A DNA stretch of 64,000 nucleotides, taken from positions 744,001 through 808,000 of the forward strand of contig JACKDW010000001.1 of assembly GCA_020633295.1 (NCBI GenBank), in the 5' to 3' direction. Shown piece after piece: positions 18,976 to 27,614 of this stretch. A program made the position numbers and the translations under genes. The notes under the pieces are model-generated. The model searched no databases and had not been told where the DNA came from. It saw only the letters and a list, made by a program, of their open reading frames with translations. Numbering within the stretch: the first letter of the stretch is position 1; every line of letters starts with the position of its first letter. Source of the stretch: Myxococcales bacterium (lineage in GTDB: Bacteria > Myxococcota_A > Polyangia > Nannocystales > Nannocystaceae).

Positions 18976-19318
18976 CGACACACCAAGCGCCGCCGCCGGG
19001 CGGACAGGCCACATTCTCGCGGGCCCCCGAGTATGCCAAGTTTTGTGCGCGGGTTACACCCCGACGGGCGCCCGCGCGGGCCCGCTGGCCGGCGCGAGCT
19101 CGACGCGGCGCCCGGGCGACAGCGTTCTGCTCCTTGGGACATGTTCTTCCGGCCGCCGGGCCGCCTCCGGAGAGGCGCGCACGAGCGCGCCGCGGCGCTC
19201 TCCGCGCGCGACCCGACGAGCGCCGCGCGCGGCCAGGCGAGCGCCCTGGGCGACGGCGCCCCGCGTGACAAGCCGTGTCGGCTGCGGCCCCCGGGCCGAC
19301 GCGCGACTCGTTGTACAT
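18976..19318. other. Intergenic region, no gene seen
   Basis: About 340 bases between two minus-strand genes. A TTGGCA hexamer on the minus strand (about 19030-19040) could be a -35 for the AAA gene, but its -10 is poor. Nothing else was recognised. Confidence 0.4.
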
Positions 19319-19771
19319 TCAAGCGTCTGCGGCCGGCTCGTCGGCGCGAGCGCGGCCCAGCCAGACGCTCAGCGCCAGCAGGAACGCGGCGCACAGCAGC
19401 AGGCGAAGCGCGCGCGCGCGGTGCTCGGCGGCGTCGGCCTGGGCCCGGTAGGTCGACTCCATCGCCGCCCGCATGTGCACGCGCTCGAGGTCACGGGCGT
19501 CGTCGTCGCGGCCCCAGTTGTGATCCTCGACCGCGCGCAGCGTCAGCGCGTGGCCGATCTCCTCCATCCTCGAGTCGCGCGTCGACAGCCGGTACTGACC
19601 GACCGCGATCCCGACGGACAGGATCGCGCCCGCGAGCGGGATGATCGCGTACTGTCTCCAGGGTACAGCCCTCCAGGGGGCGCTCTGCATGCTCTCGCGC
19701 ATCGGCAGGCTCTCGCGCGTCGAGTCGCGCGACCACACGTCCTGTACTAGCACGTTGGCGCGATCCGCCAC
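19319..19771 (-). CDS. Small membrane protein with two helices
   Basis: 150 residues from GTG 19771. One hydrophobic helix near residues 43-60 (YAIIPLAGAILSVGIAVG) and one near 125-142 (LRLLLCAAFLLALSVWLG) flank an outside or inside loop of about 60 charged, Glu/Arg/His-rich residues likely to form a helix (EEIGHALTLRAVEDHNWG). No family is known to me. It begins 29 bases after the GST gene on the same strand, so co-transcription is likely. Confidence 0.6.
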   Translation of the reverse strand: MADRANVLVQDVWSRDSTRESLPMRESMQSAPWRAVPWRQYAIIPLAGAILSVGIAVGQYRLSTRDSRMEEIGHALTLRAVEDHNWGRDDDARDLERVHMRAAMESTYRAQADAAEHRARALRLLLCAAFLLALSVWLGRARADEPAADA

Positions 19772-19800
19772 GGATCACGCGCGCGGCACCGCCTGGGCGC

Positions 19801-20457
19801 TCACTTCTTGCTGGCGAAATCCTGCAGGGCGTCGCCCTCGGCGGCCGCCCAGCTGGGGCGCGCGCAGACTCGCTGCAGGAACGACGTGATCCCCGGGGTG
19901 CGCAGCTCGCCGCGAGTGCCTCGCAGGAGCGAGAGCGTGACCGCGTAGACGGAGTCGACGAGGCAGAACTCGGGGCCGAGCATGTAGCCGGTCTTGGCCA
20001 CGTGGCCCTCGATCACGCGCAGCGCCGGCTCGAGCTCCCGCATCACGCTCGTGATCCGGGCGTCGCTCGCCCCCTTGAGCCCCGTCGCCGGCGCGACGCG
20101 GTCGGACCACCACAGCAGGTAGCACTGCCGGGAGACGTGCGCCGCCTCGAACGAGAGCCACTGCGTCGCGATCGCGTCGCCCTCGAGGTCCGTCGGCCAG
20201 TAGCCCTGAAACCGCCGCCCGAGGTACGAGATGATCGCCGCCGACTCGGTCAGCTTGAGCTCGCCCCAGTGCATCACGGGCACGCGCTGAAACGGGTTGA
20301 TCTTGGCGAAGCGACGGTCCGTGTGCTCCCCGCGGAACAGGTCGACCTCGATCAAGTCGTACTCGATCCCCAGCTCGGCGAGCGCGAGCCGAACCTTCAA
20401 GGGGCTCGGCGCTTGCCGGAAGCTGAACAGACGGAGTTCGGACGCGCCGCCACTCAT
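19801..20457 (-). CDS. Glutathione S-transferase family protein
   Basis: 218 residues from ATG 20457; an ATG at 20469 would add MLAG. The N-terminal thioredoxin-like domain has LRLFSFRQAPSPLKVRLAL, then NPFQRVPVM with the cis-Pro, and LTESAAIISYLGRRF, the glutathione gamma-Glu binding Glu-Ser. The helical C-terminal domain has LVDSVYAVTLSLL, fitting the N-capping box region. It conjugates or reduces using glutathione in the cytoplasm; the class and substrate are not clear. A CATGCT hexamer 8 nt before ATG 20457 may be a -10, which favours this start. Confidence 0.85.
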   Translation of the reverse strand: MSGGASELRLFSFRQAPSPLKVRLALAELGIEYDLIEVDLFRGEHTDRRFAKINPFQRVPVMHWGELKLTESAAIISYLGRRFQGYWPTDLEGDAIATQWLSFEAAHVSRQCYLLWWSDRVAPATGLKGASDARITSVMRELEPALRVIEGHVAKTGYMLGPEFCLVDSVYAVTLSLLRGTRGELRTPGITSFLQRVCARPSWAAAEGDALQDFASKK

Positions 20458-20576
20458 GCCGGCAAGCATGCCACGGCGCCGGCGCCTGGGGGCCGCGATC
20501 CGCCATGATCGCCGCGAAATTCGCGAGTTTGCGGCGCGCTCGCGGTCGCGCGCCCCGGGCCGCGCGGCCCCGCGCC

Positions 20577-22604
20577 TCAGCTCCCGACGCGCGCGGGCGG
20601 CCGCGGGTCGTCGCCTACCCCGTCCTCGCCGACTCCCTCGCCGACTCCCTCGCCGACTCCCTCGCCGACTCCCTCGCCGACTCCCTCGCCGACTCCCTCG
20701 CCCTCCGCGTCCTCGCTGTCCGCGTCACCGCCATCGTCGTCGTCCTTGACGTCGTCGACGCGAATTGTGTCCTTCCCGCTGTGCTTGGCGGCGTAGAGCG
20801 CCCGGTCCGCGCGGTCGATGACGCGCTGGGCGTCATCGCCGTGGACGTACTCGCCGATGCCGACGCTCACGGTCACGCGCAGCCGCTCGCCGCGGTACTC
20901 GATCTCGCGCTCCAGGATCGCGCGCCGCAGCCGCCCCGCCATCACCCGCCCCTGCCGACGATCGACGCCGGGCAGCAGCACCGCGAACTCGTCGCCGCCG
21001 AAGCGCGCGGGCACGTCGGTCGCCCGCACGGTCGCGCGGATCGACGCGCCGATCGCCTTGAGGACCGCGTCGCCAGCGCTGTGCCCGTAGGTGTCGTTGA
21101 TCGCCTTGAAGTCGTCGAGGTCGATGAACACGAGCGTCAGCGGCTGCTTGTACCGCCGCGCGCGCTCGACCTCGAGCTCGAGCAGCGCCCGGAAGTGGCG
21201 GTAGACGAACAGCTCGGTGCGCGGGTCGACCGTCGCCTGGCGCTCCTTCTCGAGCAGCAGGCTGACGGTCCCGAACGCGGCCGCGAGCGCGTCGCCGAAG
21301 GTCCGCGCGGTGTCGACGTCTCGCGCCGTGAACTCGCCCCCCGGCACGCGCCAGATCGAGAGCACCCCGCGCGCCACGCCGCTCGACGCGAGCCGCACTC
21401 GCACCCGCGACGCGCTGACCTCGAGCCGCTCCGCGTGCGGCCAGAAGCCCGCGAGCTCGGCGCCCACGTCGTTGGGCACCTCGCCGCTCGTGTACACGAG
21501 CACCGCGTTCTCGGCGTAGGCGCGGATGCCGAAGGCGCCCGGGTCCCAGGCGTCGTCGCCGAGCTCGAGCGCCCGCGCGCCGCTCTCCTTGATCACGAAC
21601 GCGGCCCCCGCGGCGTCGAGCAGCTCGCGGATCCCCTCAAACATGGCCTTTAAAACATCCGCGCTCTCGCGGCACTCCCCGAGCGTGCGCGTCCAGCGAG
21701 CGAGCAGCGCGAGCCGGCGGAACTCGTGCTGCAGCTCCTCGGTGCGCGCGAGCACCAAGTCCTCGAGGTTGGCCTTGATCGTCTCCATCTGCACCAGCTG
21801 GCTCGTCAGCGCCTGGTGCTGGCGGCGGATCACCGCCTGCTGCAGCCCCGCGCGGTAGGCCGCGTCGAGGCTGACGCCGAGCAGCCCGCCGACCACGACC
21901 AGCTCGACGCTCGCCACGACGATCCAGCCGGGGTCCTCGACGCCGAGCCACATGAACAGGCCGACGGTCGCCAGCGCGATCAGGCCGGTCGTCACCACCA
22001 GCACCCGGCTGTAACGCGCGACCGGCAGCCGCCGCCAGCGCACGCGGTACCGGCAGCGCGCGCCGCCCTCGTGGATGCACTCCTCCTCCTCGACCGTCGC
22101 CGGCGGGAGCCCCCAGATCAACGGGACGCCCGCGATCACGCCCTGGCGATGGAGACACATCGCCTTCGAACCGAGGCCCTCGCCCCGGTAGCGAAAGCTC
22201 AGCGTGACCTCCCGCGCCCGCGCGGCGCTCACCTCCATCACGCCGACCCGCGACACGCGGCTGACGACCCACGGGAGCCGGCGGAACACGCTCCCGGGCT
22301 CGAGGAACGCGCGTATCGCGGTGTCGAGGGTGCCGAGCTCGCCCGCGGCCATGCCCAGGCGCCCCGCGTGCAGCGGCGCGTCGGGGCCGAGCAGCGCCAC
22401 GAGCCGCTCGAGCACGCGGACGACGAGCGCGCTGCTGAACCACGAGTTCTCGTCCAGCAGCTCGTCCTCGGGCACGCCGGCCGCCGCGACGAGCTCGCCG
22501 ACGACCGGCGCCCCGCCCACGCTGTCCGCGTAGCGCAGGATCGTCCGGAGCACCCGCGCGCTGATCTCCCGCTCCATCGCAGTCTCGTGGGCGCCGAGCG
22601 ACAC
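20577..22604 (-). CDS. Membrane diguanylate cyclase with V4R-like, GAF-like and GGDEF domains
   Basis: 675 residues from GTG 22604 (ATG 22577 also possible). Residues 1-190 look like a small-molecule-binding V4R/heme-NO-binding-like domain ending EEECIHEGGARCRYRV, with two Cys. Two membrane helices follow at about 205-255, then a coiled coil and a GAF-like region. The cyclase domain has GGDEF at 536-540, and RATD (527-530) matches the product-inhibition I-site RxxD. It therefore should make cyclic di-GMP and be feedback inhibited. The C-terminus is a Gly-Glu-Gly-Val repeat and acidic tail from a 12-bp repeat. The signal is unknown. Confidence 0.9.
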   Translation of the reverse strand: MSLGAHETAMEREISARVLRTILRYADSVGGAPVVGELVAAAGVPEDELLDENSWFSSALVVRVLERLVALLGPDAPLHAGRLGMAAGELGTLDTAIRAFLEPGSVFRRLPWVVSRVSRVGVMEVSAARAREVTLSFRYRGEGLGSKAMCLHRQGVIAGVPLIWGLPPATVEEEECIHEGGARCRYRVRWRRLPVARYSRVLVVTTGLIALATVGLFMWLGVEDPGWIVVASVELVVVGGLLGVSLDAAYRAGLQQAVIRRQHQALTSQLVQMETIKANLEDLVLARTEELQHEFRRLALLARWTRTLGECRESADVLKAMFEGIRELLDAAGAAFVIKESGARALELGDDAWDPGAFGIRAYAENAVLVYTSGEVPNDVGAELAGFWPHAERLEVSASRVRVRLASSGVARGVLSIWRVPGGEFTARDVDTARTFGDALAAAFGTVSLLLEKERQATVDPRTELFVYRHFRALLELEVERARRYKQPLTLVFIDLDDFKAINDTYGHSAGDAVLKAIGASIRATVRATDVPARFGGDEFAVLLPGVDRRQGRVMAGRLRRAILEREIEYRGERLRVTVSVGIGEYVHGDDAQRVIDRADRALYAAKHSGKDTIRVDDVKDDDDGGDADSEDAEGEGVGEGVGEGVGEGVGEGVGEGVGEDGVGDDPRPPARVGS
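20625..20696 (-). repeat. 12-bp in-frame tandem repeat (Gly-Glu-Gly-Val)
   Basis: Six exact units of CTCGCCGACTCC lie at the 3' end of the GGDEF gene. The perfect identity suggests recent expansion and likely length variation between strains. Confidence 0.9.
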
Positions 22605-22748
22605 GAGCGCCGGCCGAGCGCCAGAGTATCAACAGGGCCTCGCCTGGGCATCGCCTGGGTGCGCCGCGCGCTGGCGACAGGCGTGAATTCTCGCGTCTCC
22701 GGCGCTCGCGCGGTCGCTGGCGGCCGCGCGCGCGGGCCCGCGCTCGCG

Positions 22749-23930
22749 CTACTTGCAGTACGTCCGCCCCGGGTGGGGCTTCTTGATCCAGGCCTCGCGC
22801 CGGTCGAGGAACTCGGTGACGCGCTCGTCCATCGGGCCGGCGGCGGCGCGGGCCTCGGCGGGCGTCTTCAGCTTCGGCCGCGTGCGCTGGCGCGGCCCCG
22901 CGAGCTTCACCTTGAGCCCGGCCGCCGCGAGGCGCTCGCGCTGCCACGGGTAGATCGGCTTCATGTCCTTACAACCAGCGGCGATGTCCCCCGGCGCGCA
23001 GAACCACCGCACGTGCATGTGATCGTCGTGGGGGAAGCCCGGCTGGCAGGTGATGTCGGCGAAGCGCGAGATCGCGGCCTCGTCACCGCCCTCGGCCCGC
23101 GCGTGCGCGAGCAGCAGCGCCCGCACGTGCTCCACGACGAAGATCCGCTGGACGTCCTCGCCGCCCTCGCCGGTGAGCAGCGCCTCGACGAAGGCCCAGG
23201 TGCGCGGCACGTCGAGGCGCACCGGGATGTCGTCGTCCGGGGTCGCCAGGTCGCGGTAGTCCGTGCCCTCCCCGGCGGGATCGATCGGGATCGCCTTGGC
23301 GGGGAAGGCCGCGCCCTCGCCGTCGAGCAGGTAGAACAGCACGTCGACGTCGCGCCCCGCCTGGTGCGACGCGTGCCCCTTGATCACGTCGCCGCGCTCG
23401 CGGCTGAGGTCCCCGAAGGTCAGCGGGTTGCCGGGCAGCCGCGCGTGCACGGCCCCGGCCGCGCGCACGAGCGCCTGGACCATCTCCACGGTGCCGTAGC
23501 GCGACCCCGGGTCCTTGGCCGGGTTAAAGCGAAAGCCGGGGCCGACCAGCGGCAGCGCGAGCCCGCCCTCGAGGTCGCCGTCGATCGGCGAGCCCTTGGA
23601 CGTCGAGCGCTCCGTGCTGGCCGAAAAGACAGCATCAAGCGCGGCCCGCACCTCGGGGTCCACGGCCGGCGGCGCGCTCGCGGCGTCCTCCTCGCCGGCT
23701 TCCTCGCCGGCTTCCTCCCCGACTTCCTCCCCGACGTCCCCCGCGCCCTCGTCCTCCTCGGACGCGGACGACGACGCCGGCGCCGCACCGGGTGTCGCGG
23801 CCGGTCGGTCGGGCGGCGGCGACCCGCACGCGACGAGCCCGACGAGCGCGAGCGTGGCACAGGACCTGTCGACGACGAGGCGGGCGCGCACGCGAGTACA
23901 GTGCGTCACTCGCTCGCGCCGCGCAACCAC
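22749..23930 (-). CDS. Penicillin-insensitive murein endopeptidase (peptidase M74, MepA-like) lipoprotein
   Basis: 393 residues. The signal TLALVGLVACG ends at lipid-attached Cys35. An acidic Gly-Glu repeat linker (about 58-83) leads to the M74 domain. HASHQAGRDVDV gives zinc ligands His189 and Asp196, and FPHDDHMHVRWFC carries the third His, as in MepA (LAS-type metallopeptidase). The enzyme cuts D-alanyl-meso-diaminopimelyl crosslinks in peptidoglycan in the periplasm; the acidic linker may hold it away from the membrane. The start (GTG 23930) lies 4 bases after the stop of the upstream gene, so coupling is likely. E. coli MepA is about 100 residues shorter. Confidence 0.9.
   Translation of the reverse strand: MVARRERVTHCTRVRARLVVDRSCATLALVGLVACGSPPPDRPAATPGAAPASSSASEEDEGAGDVGEEVGEEAGEEAGEEDAASAPPAVDPEVRAALDAVFSASTERSTSKGSPIDGDLEGGLALPLVGPGFRFNPAKDPGSRYGTVEMVQALVRAAGAVHARLPGNPLTFGDLSRERGDVIKGHASHQAGRDVDVLFYLLDGEGAAFPAKAIPIDPAGEGTDYRDLATPDDDIPVRLDVPRTWAFVEALLTGEGGEDVQRIFVVEHVRALLLAHARAEGGDEAAISRFADITCQPGFPHDDHMHVRWFCAPGDIAAGCKDMKPIYPWQRERLAAAGLKVKLAGPRQRTRPKLKTPAEARAAAGPMDERVTEFLDRREAWIKKPHPGRTYCK
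23694..23741 (-). repeat. 12-bp in-frame tandem repeat in a lipoprotein linker
   Basis: Two identical units of GCCGGCTTCCTC and two variants starting CCCGAC encode GEEVGEEAGEEAGEE in the M74 lipoprotein linker. Confidence 0.75.
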
Positions 23931-23934
23931 GCGC

Positions 23935-24465
23935 TCAGCGATACACGCGCGTGCTCGACTGCATGGCGACCTCGATCGTCGCGAGCTGGGCGATGATCCC
24001 GCGAATCCGCCGATCGAGGCTCTGTCGGCCCTTGGCGCGCTTGAGCCGCTTCAGCTCGAACGACCAGCCCTCCGAGCTCATCGCGGCGCGCACCGGCTCC
24101 GGGCTCACGCCCATGTCGCCGAGCCGCTCGCGCTCGCGCTCGCTGAGGTTGTCGACGTCCTGCAGCCAGCTGGTGACGTCGCGCGACGCGTCCATCAGCT
24201 CGCGGCTCGCCGCCTCCATGTCGTCCTGCGTGCGCATGAGGTCGGTCTTCTGCAGCTCCTCGGCCAGCCGCGCGGTGCCCTCGAGGTTGAGCCGCAGCGA
24301 GCGGGTGGTCTGCAGCAGGCGCGCCAGCGCCGGCTCGAGGTGGTCCATCTCGAGCGGCTGCTCGTCCCCCGACTGCTCGAGGTAGCGACGCGCGCGCGCC
24401 TGGTAGCGCATCATGCGATACGCGCCGTAGCTGACCATCGCCAGCAGCAGGCCCTCGACGATCAC
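23935..24465 (-). CDS. Membrane-anchored coiled-coil protein
   Basis: 176 residues from GTG 24465, with AGGAGG 6 nt upstream. One N-terminal hydrophobic helix (IVEGLLLAMVSYGAYRMM) is followed by a long, charged, mostly helical region with heptad-like Leu spacing (LEPALARLLQTTRSLRLNL). There is no cysteine and no known domain. It lies 57 bases after the formate dehydrogenase stop and 4 before the murein endopeptidase start on the same strand, so it may be in their operon. Whether it is a membrane partner for the dehydrogenase is speculation. Confidence 0.65.
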   Translation of the reverse strand: MIVEGLLLAMVSYGAYRMMRYQARARRYLEQSGDEQPLEMDHLEPALARLLQTTRSLRLNLEGTARLAEELQKTDLMRTQDDMEAASRELMDASRDVTSWLQDVDNLSERERERLGDMGVSPEPVRAAMSSEGWSFELKRLKRAKGRQSLDRRIRGIIAQLATIEVAMQSSTRVYR

Positions 24466-24522
24466 GCGTGACCTCCTGTCCCCAAAGCCACCCCGTAGCC
24501 GCGCGCCGCAGACCCGCGCACG

Positions 24523-27378
24523 CTACTGCGCCGCTCCCGCCGCGTCGGCCGCCGGCGTGACCCGCACGGCGCAGAACTTGAATTCCGGGATCTTGCCGTA
24601 GGGGTCCAGCTCGTCGATCGTGAGCACGTTGGCCGCCGCCTCGCGCCAGCAGAACGGGATGAACACGGCGCCGCGGCCGGGCGAGCGGCTGCCGCGGACC
24701 TTGAGCGTGATGCTCCCGCGGCGGCTCGCGACCTCGACCCAGTCGTCGTCGCCGAGGCCCATGATCGCCATGTCCTCGGGGTGCATGTCGACGTGCGGCT
24801 CGTGCTCGATGGTGCCGAGCGCCTTCGAGCGCCGCGTCATCGTCCCCGTGTGCCAGTGCTCGAGCAGGCGCCCGGTCGTCAGCACCATCGGGTAGTCGGG
24901 GCTCGGCAGCTCGGCCGCCGGCGCGAACTCGGCGGGCACGAACTTGCCGCGGCCGCTCGGGAACTGCTCGCCGAACAGCACGATCGTGCCGTCGCTGGTC
25001 TCGGGGTCCGGGCACGGCCACAGCTTGCCCGTGCGCCCCAGGTGCTCGTAGGTCAGCCCGTTGTAGTTGCGCGTGAGCCCGGCGAACTCGGCGAACACGT
25101 CCTCGATCCGCTCGAACTCGAAGCCAGGCGCGCCCATGCGGCGCCCGAGCTCGCAGGTGATCTCCCAGTCGTGCCGCGCGTCGCCGGGCAGCGCGAGCGC
25201 CGGCCGCCCGATCTGCACGCGGCGGTCGGTGTTGGTGTACGTGCCGGTCTTCTCGAAGAACGACGAGGCCGGCAGGATCACGTCGGCGAACTCCGCGGTC
25301 TCGGTCAGGAAGATGTCCTGCACGACGAGGAAGTCGAGGGCCGAGAGCGCCTCGCGGACCTTGTTCGAGTTCGGGTCGCTGATGAAGGGGTTCTCGCCCA
25401 TGATGTACATGCCGCGGATCGCCTTCTTCAGCGCGCCGTGCATGATCTCGACGACCGTCAGCCCCGGCGCCGGATCGAGCGGGCGACCCCAGGCCCGCTC
25501 GAACTTCTCGCGCACCGCCGCGTCGTCGCACTTCTGGTAGTCGGGGTAGACGATCGGGATCAGCCCGGCGTCGCTGGCCCCCTGCACGTTGTTCTGCCCG
25601 CGCAGCGGGTGCAGCCCGGTGCCCGGGCGGCCGACGTTGCCGGTCATCAGCGTCAGCGAGATCAGGCAGCGCGCGTTGTCGGTGCCGTGCGTGTGCTGGG
25701 CGATGCCCATGCCCCAGAACACGATCGCGGCCCGGGCCTCGCCGTAGGTCACCGCGACGTCGACGATCTCCTCCTCGGTCACGCCGCAGATCTGCGCCGC
25801 GAGCCGGGGCGGGTAGTCCTCGACCGCGACCCTGAGCTTGTCGAAGTCCTCGGTGCGCGCGGCGATGAACTCGCGGTCGACGAGCCCGCGCCGGATCACC
25901 TCGTGCATCACGCCGTTGTAGAACGCGACGTCGGTGCCTGGCTTGATGCGCACGTAGCGATACGCGTGGTCGGCCAGCGTCGGGCGGTGCGGGTCGACGA
26001 CGATCAGCTTGCAGCCGCGCTTGGCCGCCTGCTTCATGAAGGTCGCCGCGACCGGGTGGTTCGAGGTCGTGTTGGTCCCGGTCAGCAGCGCGACGTCGCT
26101 GTTCTGGATGTCGCGAAACGTCGTCGAGACCGCGCCCGAGCCGATCGTCTCCATCAGCGCGGCGACCGAGGACGCGTGGCACAGGCGCGTGCAGTGGTCG
26201 ACGTTGTTGGTCCCGAAGCCGACGCGCACGAGCTTCTGGAACAGGTAGGCCTCCTCGTTGCTGCACTTCGCCGAGCCGAAGCCGGCCATGGCCTGAGCGC
26301 CATATTGATCCCGCAGCGCGACGAGCCGACGAGCCGCGAGCTCGAGCGCCTCGTCCCAGCTCGCCTCGCGGAAGTGCGGCAGCACCTCGCGGTAGTCGAC
26401 CAGCCCGCCCGGCCGGCGCCCCCGCTGCTGGCGCACCGCGCCCGACAGCGGGCCCTTGGGGTAGCTCGCGTCCTTGCGGATCAGCGGGACGGTGAGGCGG
26501 TGCGCGTGGCTGGCGTAGTCGAAGCCGTAGCGGCCCTTCACGCACAGCCGGCGGTCGGAGACGCGGCTGTCGCGGCCGTCGATCCACACGACCTTGTTGG
26601 CCTCGCGGTCGACGTGGGTCGTGACCGCGCAGCCGACCCCGCAGTAGGGGCACAGCGTCTCGACCTGGGCGAGCTGCGCGGGCGGGCGCAGCGCGACGGT
26701 CAGCGGCTTGTTGACGAGCGCGTCGGTCGGGCACGCGTCCATGCACTCGCCGCACGAGACGCAGCTGCTCGAGCCCATGGGCAGGTTGAGATCAAACGCG
26801 ATCCTCGCGCCGTAGCCCTTGCCGCTGCGCGTGATCACCTCGTTGGACTGCAGCTCGTCGCAGGCGCGCACGCACCGGTCGCAGAGGATGCAGCTCTGGT
26901 GGTCGACGCCGATCACCGGGGAGGACATGTCGTCCCCGCGCGCGGCCCCGCGCGGCAGCCCGAGCGGACCGCGTCCCCGCTCGCCCGGCGCGAGCTGATA
27001 GCCGCGCGCGAGCGCGTGCAGGTCGCTGCCCTCGGGGCGCCGCTGCGTCGGCTCATCTGGCTGATCGGACATCAAGAGCGCCGTCAGCAGGCGCCGGTGC
27101 CCGTCGAGCGCCTCGCCGCTCGCGGTCACCCGCATCCCGTCCTCGGCCGCGCGCACGCAGCTGGCCGCGAGCACCCGCCCGCCGACGTCAACCACGCACA
27201 TCCGGCACACGCCGACCGGGCGATAGCGCGGGTCGTGACACAGCGCCGGGATCTCGACGCCCAGCCGCTGCGCGGCCTCGTAGATCGTCGTCCCCTCCGG
27301 GACCTCGACCTCGCGACCGTCGATCGTCAGACGGACCGTCTTGCTCTCGGGCTCGGGCGCAACCCTCGTGTCAGGCAT
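24523..27378 (-). CDS. fdhA: Formate dehydrogenase alpha subunit, molybdopterin-dependent, Cys type
   Basis: 951 residues from ATG 27378; the open frame further upstream is Arg/Pro-rich and not coding. The N-terminus has a [2Fe-2S] domain (C-x10-C-x2-C-x12-C, residues about 47-75). Two ferredoxin-type [4Fe-4S] motifs follow (CILCDRCVRAC and CVSCGECMDAC), then the enzyme's own cluster, CPYCGVGC...CVKG. NNVDHCTRLCHASS places Cys400-His401 at the molybdenum site where others have selenocysteine. TLMTGNVGRPGTGLHPLRG and QNNVQGASD are family motifs. It oxidises formate to CO2, or another substrate of this bis-MGD family, in the cytoplasm. No beta, gamma or fdhD gene is adjacent, so its electron acceptor must come from elsewhere. 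Confidence 0.9.
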   Translation of the reverse strand: MPDTRVAPEPESKTVRLTIDGREVEVPEGTTIYEAAQRLGVEIPALCHDPRYRPVGVCRMCVVDVGGRVLAASCVRAAEDGMRVTASGEALDGHRRLLTALLMSDQPDEPTQRRPEGSDLHALARGYQLAPGERGRGPLGLPRGAARGDDMSSPVIGVDHQSCILCDRCVRACDELQSNEVITRSGKGYGARIAFDLNLPMGSSSCVSCGECMDACPTDALVNKPLTVALRPPAQLAQVETLCPYCGVGCAVTTHVDREANKVVWIDGRDSRVSDRRLCVKGRYGFDYASHAHRLTVPLIRKDASYPKGPLSGAVRQQRGRRPGGLVDYREVLPHFREASWDEALELAARRLVALRDQYGAQAMAGFGSAKCSNEEAYLFQKLVRVGFGTNNVDHCTRLCHASSVAALMETIGSGAVSTTFRDIQNSDVALLTGTNTTSNHPVAATFMKQAAKRGCKLIVVDPHRPTLADHAYRYVRIKPGTDVAFYNGVMHEVIRRGLVDREFIAARTEDFDKLRVAVEDYPPRLAAQICGVTEEEIVDVAVTYGEARAAIVFWGMGIAQHTHGTDNARCLISLTLMTGNVGRPGTGLHPLRGQNNVQGASDAGLIPIVYPDYQKCDDAAVREKFERAWGRPLDPAPGLTVVEIMHGALKKAIRGMYIMGENPFISDPNSNKVREALSALDFLVVQDIFLTETAEFADVILPASSFFEKTGTYTNTDRRVQIGRPALALPGDARHDWEITCELGRRMGAPGFEFERIEDVFAEFAGLTRNYNGLTYEHLGRTGKLWPCPDPETSDGTIVLFGEQFPSGRGKFVPAEFAPAAELPSPDYPMVLTTGRLLEHWHTGTMTRRSKALGTIEHEPHVDMHPEDMAIMGLGDDDWVEVASRRGSITLKVRGSRSPGRGAVFIPFCWREAAANVLTIDELDPYGKIPEFKFCAVRVTPAADAAGAAQ

Positions 27379-27614
27379 CGCCGGGATCATACAGCCGGAC
27401 GTCACCGTCGACGGACGCGCCAGCGGCACCGCGCGGCCTCCCGGCCCAAACGCGGCGCCGCGACCCCGCGGCGCGTCCGGACCGCCCTGCTCGGGAAACA
27501 GCGTACGCCTGGGTGTGCACGCCCGTGCGCTCCGCGAGCGCGGGCCATGGCGTGGGGCGGCCCGTGACCGCGCGTCTTCGGGCGCGCGCGCGCTTGAGCT
27601 ATGCTGCCGCCCCC

